Below, piece after piece: positions 54,161-60,779 of a DNA stretch of 60,779 nucleotides. The DNA lies in contig JAFGWT010000106.1 in NCBI GenBank assembly GCA_016937015.1, forward strand, positions 1-60,779, written 5' to 3'. Numbering within the stretch: the first letter of the stretch is position 1; the number at the start of each line of letters is the position of its first letter. The notes beneath the pieces are model-generated. The model ran no database searches. It was given only the letters and a program-made list of their open reading frames with translations, and had not been told where the DNA came from. This DNA comes from Deltaproteobacteria bacterium (GTDB lineage: Bacteria; Myxococcota_A; Polyangia; JAAYKL01). The position numbers were made by a program, and so were the translations under genes.

Positions 54161-55543
54161 CTACTCAGTTCGAGCCGTGGCTAACCGCTGGATGGACGAC
54201 GCCTTGCCGAGCACGACCATGGTTTCCCAAAGTCCAGGTCCCGCAGCTCGTCCCACCAAAGCCACTCGCGCGGGTTGAGCCACATCTTTTAATTTTAAGT
54301 TATGTCCGGCAATGTATGCGTTGACGCACTCTGCAATTGCTTCTTCGGTCCAGTCGGTCACGGTCTCGAGCGCAGCAGCCATGCCCTTCAGTTTCGCAAT
54401 GGCGTCATCGGTGAAAAACTTCTTTCGAGCCATCTCATCGTATTCGAGGGCGTCATCTGCCACAAAATAGAATTTTAGATTCTGTGCCAGTTCCACCATC
54501 GTCTTGGCCCGTGCCCGCATTGTCTCCACTGCGGCGGCCAATTTCGATGAGTCCCCGTCGATATCAATACCTTCTTTTTTCAGAAACGGAACCACTTCAC
54601 GGGTAAGCAAAGCACCATCTGAATTCTGAATATGTTGCTGATTGACCCACTCCATTTTCTGCAAATCAAGTGAGCCTTCAGACCGATTAACATTCTTTAA
54701 CTCAAACTTTTCAATAATTTCGTCGAAGGTGAAAATCTCCTGATCGCCATATGACCATCCCAGGCGGGAGATGTAATTATTCAATCCGCTGGCCAGGTAT
54801 CCCTGATCCCGGTAGCTCTCAACCCCCGCAGACCGAAGTCGCTTTGATAGTCCAAGAATCAGCGGCAGATGTGCAAATTGAGGAACTGGTAATCCCAGTG
54901 CCTTATAAATCTGAATCTGTTTGGGTGTATTGGTAAGATGGTCCTTGCCTCTGATGACATGCGTTACCCGCTGAAAGGCGTCATCCACCACCACTACGAA
55001 ATTATAAAGCGGCGAACCATCCTGTCTGGCCACTACCAAGTCCTCAATTTCGCGATTGGCGGTGGCAATGGTTCCCTGTACAATATCGTCGAAAACAGTT
55101 TCACCTTCCTGTGGCATTCGAAACCGCCAAACGTATGGAAGGGATTTTTCTGTATCAGCGTCCCGACAGTCACATCGGTGAATATATGATCCGCCTTCGG
55201 ATTCGGCTTTTTCCCTGGCGGCGTTTCGCTCCTCTGGGGTGCAGTAGCATTTGTATACAGACTTTTGGGAGATCAGTTTATCCAGCGCAGCCTGATGCGC
55301 GTCAATCCGTTTTGACTGATATACGATTTCCTCGTCATGATGCAAACCCATCCATGCCATCGCATCGATAATAGCCTTTGTGGACTCGTCGGTGGAACGC
55401 TCCCGGTCAGTATCTTCGATACGAAGCAAAAATTTGCCTCCTTCGTGACGGGCAAACAGATAGTTAAACAATGCCGTTCTTGCGCCCCCCAGATGCAACA
55501 CTCCGGTCGGCGACGGTGCAAATCTCACTCTTACTTCAGACAT
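54161..55543 (-). CDS. gltX: Glutamyl-tRNA synthetase with an atypical KMSKS loop
   Basis: A 460-residue class I synthetase that charges tRNA-Glu. The HIGH-equivalent FAPSPTGVLHLGGART is at the N-terminus, followed by the zinc-like Cys region (CYCTPEER, CDC), the RGKDHLTNTPKQI block and the anticodon-binding C-terminus. The KMSKS loop is unusual: the text is LILGLSKRLRSAGVESY, several residues shorter than LILG-x4-KLSKRHGATSVxxY of other enzymes. Read one base over, the same DNA (54830-54855) gives KATSV. The ATG at 55543 follows AAAAGGA; an in-frame extension of 35 codons is rejected. The CPBP gene follows two bases later. Confidence 0.88.
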   Translation of the reverse strand: MSEVRVRFAPSPTGVLHLGGARTALFNYLFARHEGGKFLLRIEDTDRERSTDESTKAIIDAMAWMGLHHDEEIVYQSKRIDAHQAALDKLISQKSVYKCYCTPEERNAAREKAESEGGSYIHRCDCRDADTEKSLPYVWRFRMPQEGETVFDDIVQGTIATANREIEDLVVARQDGSPLYNFVVVVDDAFQRVTHVIRGKDHLTNTPKQIQIYKALGLPVPQFAHLPLILGLSKRLRSAGVESYRDQGYLASGLNNYISRLGWSYGDQEIFTFDEIIEKFELKNVNRSEGSLDLQKMEWVNQQHIQNSDGALLTREVVPFLKKEGIDIDGDSSKLAAAVETMRARAKTMVELAQNLKFYFVADDALEYDEMARKKFFTDDAIAKLKGMAAALETVTDWTEEAIAECVNAYIAGHNLKLKDVAQPARVALVGRAAGPGLWETMVVLGKASSIQRLATARTE

Positions 55544-55694
55544 GATAATCCTTTTCTCCCCCCTTATATTGGTCCAGTTCAGATATCCGTCGCGCCCGTC
55601 ATTGCAATGCGTCGTAACAATCAATGATTTTAATCGATATCGACTCAATCGCCTGCAACCTGAAAAGGCCCAGTGTCCGGATGATTAGCAATGA

Positions 55695-55776
55695 ATTGTC
55701 CGACTGTCCATTTAAAAAACGACGGTTCAACCTGCTGTATCGCTAAACTTCGTTCCGGATTCGGACAGTTGACAAT
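55695..55776. other. Imperfect inverted repeat upstream of gltX
   Basis: ATTGTCCGACTGTCC at 55695 and TTCGGACAGTTGACAAT at 55760 form an imperfect inverted repeat with about 50 bases between. It lies between the OmpA-family gene stop and the gltX start, both on the minus strand. No known leader element was recognised, and the match may be chance. Confidence 0.25.
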
Positions 55777-55815
55777 AGTCGCCCAAATTCACCATGAATG
55801 CGAATTCGAGGTGTG

Positions 55816-58233
55816 CTATTCAGCAGTGGTGATATGGAACTCGACGCGACGATTCTTGGCGCGGCCGGTATTAATAACGTTAGGTGCAAGCGGACGCGCG
55901 GGCCCATAACCAACCGCTTCCAGTCGGTCACCGGCAACCCCGGCATTTATCAGGTAGAGTCGGACCGACTCGGCGCGCTTCTGACTCAACTCAATGTTGT
56001 GTTCACGGTTGCCACGGTCATCGGTGTGACCCTGAATTTCAACTTTCTGAATCTGCGGATTCTTAAGCAGAATATCTGCCACTTCATCAAGCAACTCGAA
56101 AGAGTTTTCGTTGATTACATCGGAATTGGTCTGAAAATGAATTTTCCGACGAATTCGAATGCGATCCTTTTTCACTTCTGCCAAAGCGGTCTTACCCTTG
56201 GCTTTCAGCTCCATTGTAGCCTTTTCGTGAGCATCGGGCTTCACTTCAACGGTCAACTGTTTATGCATGAATTTTTCATCATTAACCACAAATGTCACTG
56301 CGCCTGAATCTGTTTCCAGCATGACCATCCCATCGGCGTCACTGGTAAAAGTGCCAGTCGTCATGCCAGTCACCTCGACAGGCATATCCGCAACCGGTTC
56401 CCCTTTGGCATTAACGATCTGAACAGTCACCACACCCTTCATCGGCTTGCGTATCAGAGGGAAAAACTGCTCGATAAATCCGGTTTCCGGGAGTGTCAGG
56501 GAAAACTGCTGTTCTTCATATCCAGGTGCGCTGACAACCAGTGCAACATCTCCGGCCGGCAATTCGTAGGAGTTAAATCGTCCCGCCGCACTGGTGACCT
56601 GCGGGTTCAGCTCCAATCCCTGATATATGACAACTGCATCCGCCACAGGCATATCCGTTGATTCAGAATCATGTACCATCCCCACGATTTGTGCGCCGCG
56701 GGGGGCATCAGCAGCCGCTACCGGCGCCTCCACGATTTTTTCGACCGGTTCACATTTTTCAGGCTCCTCAAATGGATTTAACTGATAGCTCAATCCAAAC
56801 TTCACCATATATGGTTCCTGCGCCGCCAGCTCATGCACAGAAGGCGCATAGCCGGCCACCCCGATTTCCAACCCGAAATCGATAGCAAGGCCTTTGACAG
56901 GTGGCAGCCCACGAACACCAATATTCAGCCACTGACGCATCGCTTTCCCCCCCTCATCGGCCATACAGGAATCGTAGCTACCGGGGATCTGTGGGCAGGT
57001 GAAATTCTGTCGATTGACCGGAATATCAATATGATATTCCAATATGGGCGAGACATACGGTAATGCAGCGTCAGCTCCCAGACCAATATGAAACTGGTCG
57101 TTTCTGTCAATTCCAAGGGCCGTTCGTTCAATGGGACTTAGACACCCGGTATATTCCACCTCACCATCACCGTCGAAGTCGGTGCCGCAGCCCCCACCGG
57201 CATTTTCAACGTCCTCAATAATGTGGTACGCATTGTCAAATAAATACCCAAGCATGACATGCATACGAAGCGGTACACGCTCATTGATGGCTGCAAAATC
57301 AAAAGTGCCAAGAGCATCTATGCCTACGCTGGTTCCGGACCAGTCCATTCCCACGTCCCCCACCGCGTTCATGAAATTAAAATTCAGGTCAAGCCCTGCC
57401 GTAATCATGTCATTAAAGCTGTAAAAGCCCTTGGCACCCAACTGCAAATCCCCTATGGTCTGAAACAATGCTGGATATTCATTGCTATTGTGATTCGCAT
57501 AGGTGCGTATTGCACTGTGCAATTCCAGATACTGCCAGACAGTGGCCCTAAGATTCAGCGTACCGGCCATGGCTTTATTCTCGTCGCCTTTTTCGAGATA
57601 GTCACTGTACTTAAAAAAGCCGGCAAATATTCCCATCGCCAGAGTACCCGTCGCATTGGAACCCGCTTCTTTAATGTCCATTAAACCTGCAGTGGATGAC
57701 CAGCCGGTGTGGTGCCGCACTGCCCCAAAGGCCCAATCTGGCTTATCTGTTCGACTCAGATTTTTGTCGTCCCTACCGTTGACGGCAGCAGTCGATTTAG
57801 TCGGCAATGCCTCGTCGTCAACAACCTGTGCAGCCGCAGTGGCCTCACCTTCCTCAACAGCCATACCAGTTGCTGCGTCCACGACACCCGTGGCTGTCAT
57901 TCCCCCATTTCCAGCATTAAAATCTGCCACTCCGCCAAAATCGGCTGAACTGGCCGCGTCTCCTCCTGCTGCGGCACTCATTGCGCCGTCTGCAGCTCCA
58001 CTGTCATTTACCGCTGGAGCGGGGGCGATCGCGGCATCCGGCACAACTGCGTCAGAAGACGAATCTGCCGGCAATGATGCGTCTCCAGCCGCCTCGCTGT
58101 CACTGTAGTCAATGATTCCCGCCGACTCAGCATCGTATCCGGCAAAATCCTGCTGTGCAACTGCAGAAACGGACATCAAATTAATTGAAAATATTAAACA
58201 CGATGCGATCAAACAGTGAGAGAGGCGAACCAT
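55816..58233 (-). CDS. OmpA-family outer-membrane protein with carboxypeptidase-regulatory-like domain
   Basis: An 805-residue exported protein. A signal peptide (cleavage near residue 26, VSAVA) is followed by an Asp/Ala-rich low-complexity region (about 30-150) and then a beta-strand-rich part (about 155-505) with alternating residues like an outer-membrane barrel. One or two carboxypeptidase-regulatory-like domains follow (about 520-680, GRFNSYELPAGDVALVVSAPGYEE). The C-terminal 110 residues are an OmpA peptidoglycan-binding domain (IHFQTNSDVINENSFELL, GHTDDRGNREHNIELSQKRA, KNRRVEF). It probably links the outer membrane to the wall. The ATG at 58233 has AAGGAG at nine bases; a GTG nine bases upstream is too close. 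Confidence 0.8.
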   Translation of the reverse strand: MVRLSHCLIASCLIFSINLMSVSAVAQQDFAGYDAESAGIIDYSDSEAAGDASLPADSSSDAVVPDAAIAPAPAVNDSGAADGAMSAAAGGDAASSADFGGVADFNAGNGGMTATGVVDAATGMAVEEGEATAAAQVVDDEALPTKSTAAVNGRDDKNLSRTDKPDWAFGAVRHHTGWSSTAGLMDIKEAGSNATGTLAMGIFAGFFKYSDYLEKGDENKAMAGTLNLRATVWQYLELHSAIRTYANHNSNEYPALFQTIGDLQLGAKGFYSFNDMITAGLDLNFNFMNAVGDVGMDWSGTSVGIDALGTFDFAAINERVPLRMHVMLGYLFDNAYHIIEDVENAGGGCGTDFDGDGEVEYTGCLSPIERTALGIDRNDQFHIGLGADAALPYVSPILEYHIDIPVNRQNFTCPQIPGSYDSCMADEGGKAMRQWLNIGVRGLPPVKGLAIDFGLEIGVAGYAPSVHELAAQEPYMVKFGLSYQLNPFEEPEKCEPVEKIVEAPVAAADAPRGAQIVGMVHDSESTDMPVADAVVIYQGLELNPQVTSAAGRFNSYELPAGDVALVVSAPGYEEQQFSLTLPETGFIEQFFPLIRKPMKGVVTVQIVNAKGEPVADMPVEVTGMTTGTFTSDADGMVMLETDSGAVTFVVNDEKFMHKQLTVEVKPDAHEKATMELKAKGKTALAEVKKDRIRIRRKIHFQTNSDVINENSFELLDEVADILLKNPQIQKVEIQGHTDDRGNREHNIELSQKRAESVRLYLINAGVAGDRLEAVGYGPARPLAPNVINTGRAKNRRVEFHITTAE

Positions 58234-58433
58234 CGAATACACTCCTTGGGTTAAGCTATGCTGAAGTCAGTCAACGTATGAGATAACATGTCCGGGAAAT
58301 TGTTTCCATATTGTATCGAATGAAATACGATTTTTGTCAACGTCCAGAAATCTTTTAGAAATTGTTCATAAAACTATCGGTTGGACATCGTCGGAAAGAA
58401 AAATCCCGTAGTAGAGGATGGGAGAAGGCGAAT

Positions 58434-58727
58434 TTACATTTCAGCATCACCGGCATCTGCGTCAGATGCGTCATCTTCCGCGGAGGCGGCATCCATATCC
58501 CCGCTTCCTTCAGAACCCACGTCATCCGAAGCGGCAGCATCGTCCATGCTCGCATCGTCTGCACTTCCAGCACCATCAAGGCCAGCGGCCTGATCCCCTG
58601 CGTTTGCGTCGGGCACCACAGTTGCGGATTCCTCAACCGTGGTCGTGTCCGTTGTTGGCTGAGCACCACCGCAACCGATTACAAGTGCAAACAATGAAAC
58701 CAATACCAATGCGAATACCTTTTTCAT
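58434..58727 (-). CDS. Small acidic Asp/Ala-rich lipoprotein
   Basis: A 97-residue lipoprotein (MKKVFALVLV start, lipobox VIGC, Cys19). The mature 78 residues are almost only Asp, Ala, Gly, Ser, Glu and Thr, without a fold that I recognise. A very strong ribosome site AAGGAGGAAAAG precedes the ATG, which suggests high expression. The low-complexity tail resembles the N-terminal part of the adjacent OmpA-family protein, so the two may act together at the cell surface; this is inference. Confidence 0.7.
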   Translation of the reverse strand: MKKVFALVLVSLFALVIGCGGAQPTTDTTTVEESATVVPDANAGDQAAGLDGAGSADDASMDDAAASDDVGSEGSGDMDAASAEDDASDADAGDAEM

Positions 58728-58931
58728 CTTCTTTTCCTCCTTGCAGAACTTATTGTTCTTTCGGGTTAAACACATCGAGACTTTCGCAACGTATTGCGAC
58801 GACGGGTGGTAAAATCCCATTTCGAACAGCTGCCAAAAGTAACGAGTAAGGGAAGTGAAGCACAAATTTGGAAAAAGAACAGAAAAAACCGAAAAAAATA
58901 CAAAAAATACATTTAACAGATTCGGTGGCAA

Positions 58932-60311
58932 TTATTGAATACCGGCAGCACTGGTCTCTGAACTTTTCTTTAATTTCCGCCAATTTAATGCCACGTCCGC
59001 ACTTGGACAAACAAGAGATTTCCGAGCACCCGGTAATTTTTCAATGAATAATTCCTTCCTGGCTTTCAAGTAACGTTTCCTGTTCAACACAACCACGCTT
59101 TTTCCATCCACCGTTCGCATTCGCGACACAAGAGGCGTCCGCAGCACAAGACCGTGAAACCCACCGCGTAAGTGCTTCAGAGTCACCGCCATCTCAAGAA
59201 TGGTTGCCACGTCGGCATCGGTCTTAACGAACCGTAACAGTTGTGAGACGAGACGCGGCAGCTGCAGAAATTCTTTGTCAGAGAGCAACTGATTGCGCAA
59301 GGCAAACAGCACCATCTGTTGTCGTCGCGAACGATCCATATCCGTGCGTCCGTGTCTGGAACGCATAAACAGCAACGCCTGATGTCCCGACAAAATTTGC
59401 CGTCCCGCCGGTACGTTCAGGGATTCGTAGCCTCCGGGGGAATTGGGACTGACAAAGTTGTCCTGGATAGGACACTGAACATCCACCTCGACACCACCTA
59501 TCGCATCAATGACCTGTCGAACCCCCTCGTAGTCAATTGCGACAGTGTAGTCCACTTTTAAATCCAGCTCTTCTCTCAGCACTTTTTTAAGTGCCCAATA
59601 TCCCATTCCTTTACCAAAATAGCGGTTCCCAAGACGGAAAACCGTATTAATGCGATTGAATTCCCGCAAGTCACTCAACGAGTCCGAATCCACCGCAGCA
59701 TCGGTCGAATCCGCATTGCGCGGGAAGACGGCATCAGTGTCCGATGTCATTGTTGAATCCGTCAACATGCGGCGGTCAGCCAATACATCGTTTGCAGACG
59801 CCCTGGCCAGGTCGTTTCCTTTGGCGTGCAACTCCGTCCCGTTTACCTCCAGAACATCGGGAACAGGTACCCACAAATCTCTGGGGACACTTAAAATGCC
59901 GACACCTTTTTTCGGATCCATCTCCACAACCATAATCACATCAGTCCGACCGGCATGTGCGCCCGAATTCTCATCAAATCCTAAAATCAGTACACGTACG
60001 TTGCGGTCCATGCTTTGAGCTCCGTGAAACCAACCGAGAGCCAGATGCTTGATCCCATATGGCGCACGATCAGTCTCAACCTCGTTGTCCGCTGTTAATG
60101 CCATCGACAGCGATGACGGCTCATGCGCCATTGTCAGCACCGGTAAAAGGTACCAAAGCAGCAACAACGCCAATGAGACAAAAAAGATCAGAAAAGTCGT
60201 GACAGCCCGCCGCAGCCACTTTCCAGTCCGCCGATGCCGGCGACAACGCGACAGCAACTTGCCGGTGGTGTTATTGATCACATTTGGTTGTGTTTGCATC
60301 TTTGTATTCAT
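58932..60311 (-). CDS. LytR-CpsA-Psr (LCP) family protein
   Basis: A 459-residue membrane-anchored protein with a basic N-terminus, one membrane helix (about 38-60), and an extracytoplasmic LCP domain: AGRTDVIMVVEMDP, ILSVPRDLWVPVP, FNRINTVFRLG, YEGVRQVIDAIGGVEVDV and LLFMRSRHGRTDMDRSRRQQ. LCP proteins transfer polyprenyl-linked glycans to peptidoglycan or other acceptors. Between PVPDVLEVNG and the INTVF block there is an extra Ser/Asp/Thr-rich insert of about 55 residues. The start could be 60314, 60311 or 60299. This family is less usual in Gram-negatives, which fits the prenyl-sugar genes at 16895. Confidence 0.85.
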   Translation of the reverse strand: MNTKMQTQPNVINNTTGKLLSRCRRHRRTGKWLRRAVTTFLIFFVSLALLLLWYLLPVLTMAHEPSSLSMALTADNEVETDRAPYGIKHLALGWFHGAQSMDRNVRVLILGFDENSGAHAGRTDVIMVVEMDPKKGVGILSVPRDLWVPVPDVLEVNGTELHAKGNDLARASANDVLADRRMLTDSTMTSDTDAVFPRNADSTDAAVDSDSLSDLREFNRINTVFRLGNRYFGKGMGYWALKKVLREELDLKVDYTVAIDYEGVRQVIDAIGGVEVDVQCPIQDNFVSPNSPGGYESLNVPAGRQILSGHQALLFMRSRHGRTDMDRSRRQQMVLFALRNQLLSDKEFLQLPRLVSQLLRFVKTDADVATILEMAVTLKHLRGGFHGLVLRTPLVSRMRTVDGKSVVVLNRKRYLKARKELFIEKLPGARKSLVCPSADVALNWRKLKKSSETSAAGIQ

Positions 60312-60596
60312 CATGACCTGAAGCCACAGCAATTGCGATGCCATAATTGTCAGGTCGCCACAGCCAGCGGTATAACGCTCAATATGCCTGTTTAATTAAA
60401 AAAAAATGGTTTGCGAATATATATCCGAATTAAGCATGCCAGTGAAAATAATCCGATACGCAGCAAAATTCTACGATTGGTAGAATAATATCCTGTAAAT
60501 CAAACTGCTTCGCAGTGTCGCCACTCAGAGCAAGGCAATTGGGTCTAAAGGGACCACCGGATTGACCGATTTATTAATGAGATGAGGAAATAAGCA

Positions 60597-60779
60597 ATGG
60601 CAGTAACATATAAACAGGTGGGAGAAGGGTGTACATATACCATACAACCTCTGCATTCCGGTGCTGGAGAGGTCTTAACCATCGCCGCTTCCAAAAAGCG
60701 GGAACCTGTTAAGTCCGGACTGATGCTGTATTGGAACGAGGTTTTTCCGATTGGTACCCTTGTGCAGCTTGACATTAAA
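60597..60779 (+). CDS. Partial gene at right edge, hypothetical
   Basis: Reading from ATG at 60597, which follows GAGGAA, an open frame of 61 codons continues past the window end. The protein starts MAVTYKQVGEG and contains FPIGTLVQLDIK, a strand pattern reminiscent of PilZ domains, but the sequence is too short to assign. The opposite-strand frame at 60545-60775 is taken as its shadow. Confidence 0.5.
   Translation, partial: MAVTYKQVGEGCTYTIQPLHSGAGEVLTIAASKKREPVKSGLMLYWNEVFPIGTLVQLDIK

Noticed and set aside
55544-55815. Possible tRNA or T-box-type leader before gltX
   Set aside because: No cloverleaf or T-box motif was seen; only a weak inverted repeat.
60545-60775. Minus-strand open frame at the right edge
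   Set aside because: The plus-strand frame from 60597 has a ribosome site and runs to the edge; the minus frame is its shadow.

Overview
The window is about 61 kb of bacterial chromosome of moderate GC content. Several traits point to a Myxococcota or Bradymonadota-like lineage (former Deltaproteobacteria). It has many lipoproteins with Ser/Asp/Thr-rich stalks, TPR-PEGA proteins paired with lipoproteins, a Ser/Thr-kinase-like protein carrying GYF and AgmX/PglI C-terminal domains, a Pal lipoprotein with Cys-rich repeats, and a mycobacterial-type decaprenyl-phosphate phosphoribosyltransferase homologue. This placement is inference from gene content. No rRNA, tRNA or CRISPR was found.

Layout. 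Positions 161-10047 are a surface/lipoprotein region: a CE1-like esterase on a Ser-Asp stalk, a decayed beta-helix gene, a translationally coupled pair made of a fungal TOS1-like hydrolase and a thaumatin-like protein, a large GH12-like stalked lipoprotein, and a TPR-PEGA protein followed by a Lin-12/Notch-repeat lipoprotein. Positions 10164-14675 hold PilZ, A-type Fe-S carrier, B3/B4-domain, DMT transporter and pal-cpoB genes. Positions 14975-23035 hold thioredoxin, MATE exporter, a UbiA/SMR/HEAT operon, a five-repeat DUF898-type membrane protein, a beta-helix lipoprotein and a deoxyribosyltransferase-like protein. Positions 23272-27849 hold an alpha/beta hydrolase, a YgiQ-type radical SAM protein, TadA, HU and a Xer recombinase.

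Positions 28138-36945 form a storage-polysaccharide operon: debranching enzyme, GT4 glycosyltransferase, GH57 amylase, and one 1416-residue protein joining a eukaryotic-type (GT3) glycogen synthase to an alpha-glucan phosphorylase. A response-regulator/histidine-kinase hybrid follows. Facing it is a two-gene unit encoding a pseudokinase-GYF-AgmX membrane protein and a stand-alone FliF/SctJ-like ring-domain protein.

Positions 40887-60311 hold an SRPBCC protein, a TerB-like/RND/nitrilase operon, a GH45 endoglucanase on a Ser-Asp stalk, a second TPR-PEGA plus lipoprotein pair, a dead IS66 remnant, a second GH12-like stalked lipoprotein paralogous to the first, CPBP protease, gltX, an OmpA-family protein, a small acidic lipoprotein and an LCP-family protein. 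A partial gene runs off the right edge.

The most notable theme is a set of predicted lipid-anchored proteins with (Ser-Asp)n or Asp/Thr-rich stalks. They carry polysaccharide-active modules more typical of fungi and other eukaryotes (TOS1-like, thaumatin-like, GH45), together with CE1 and GH12 folds. Both GH12-like domains have Phe where the catalytic nucleophile Glu is expected, while the binding-type module in front of them is strongly conserved between the two paralogues. Together they look like a surface display system for attacking or holding beta-glucan or plant/algal/fungal wall polymers. That interpretation is inference; the domain calls come from reading motifs by eye.
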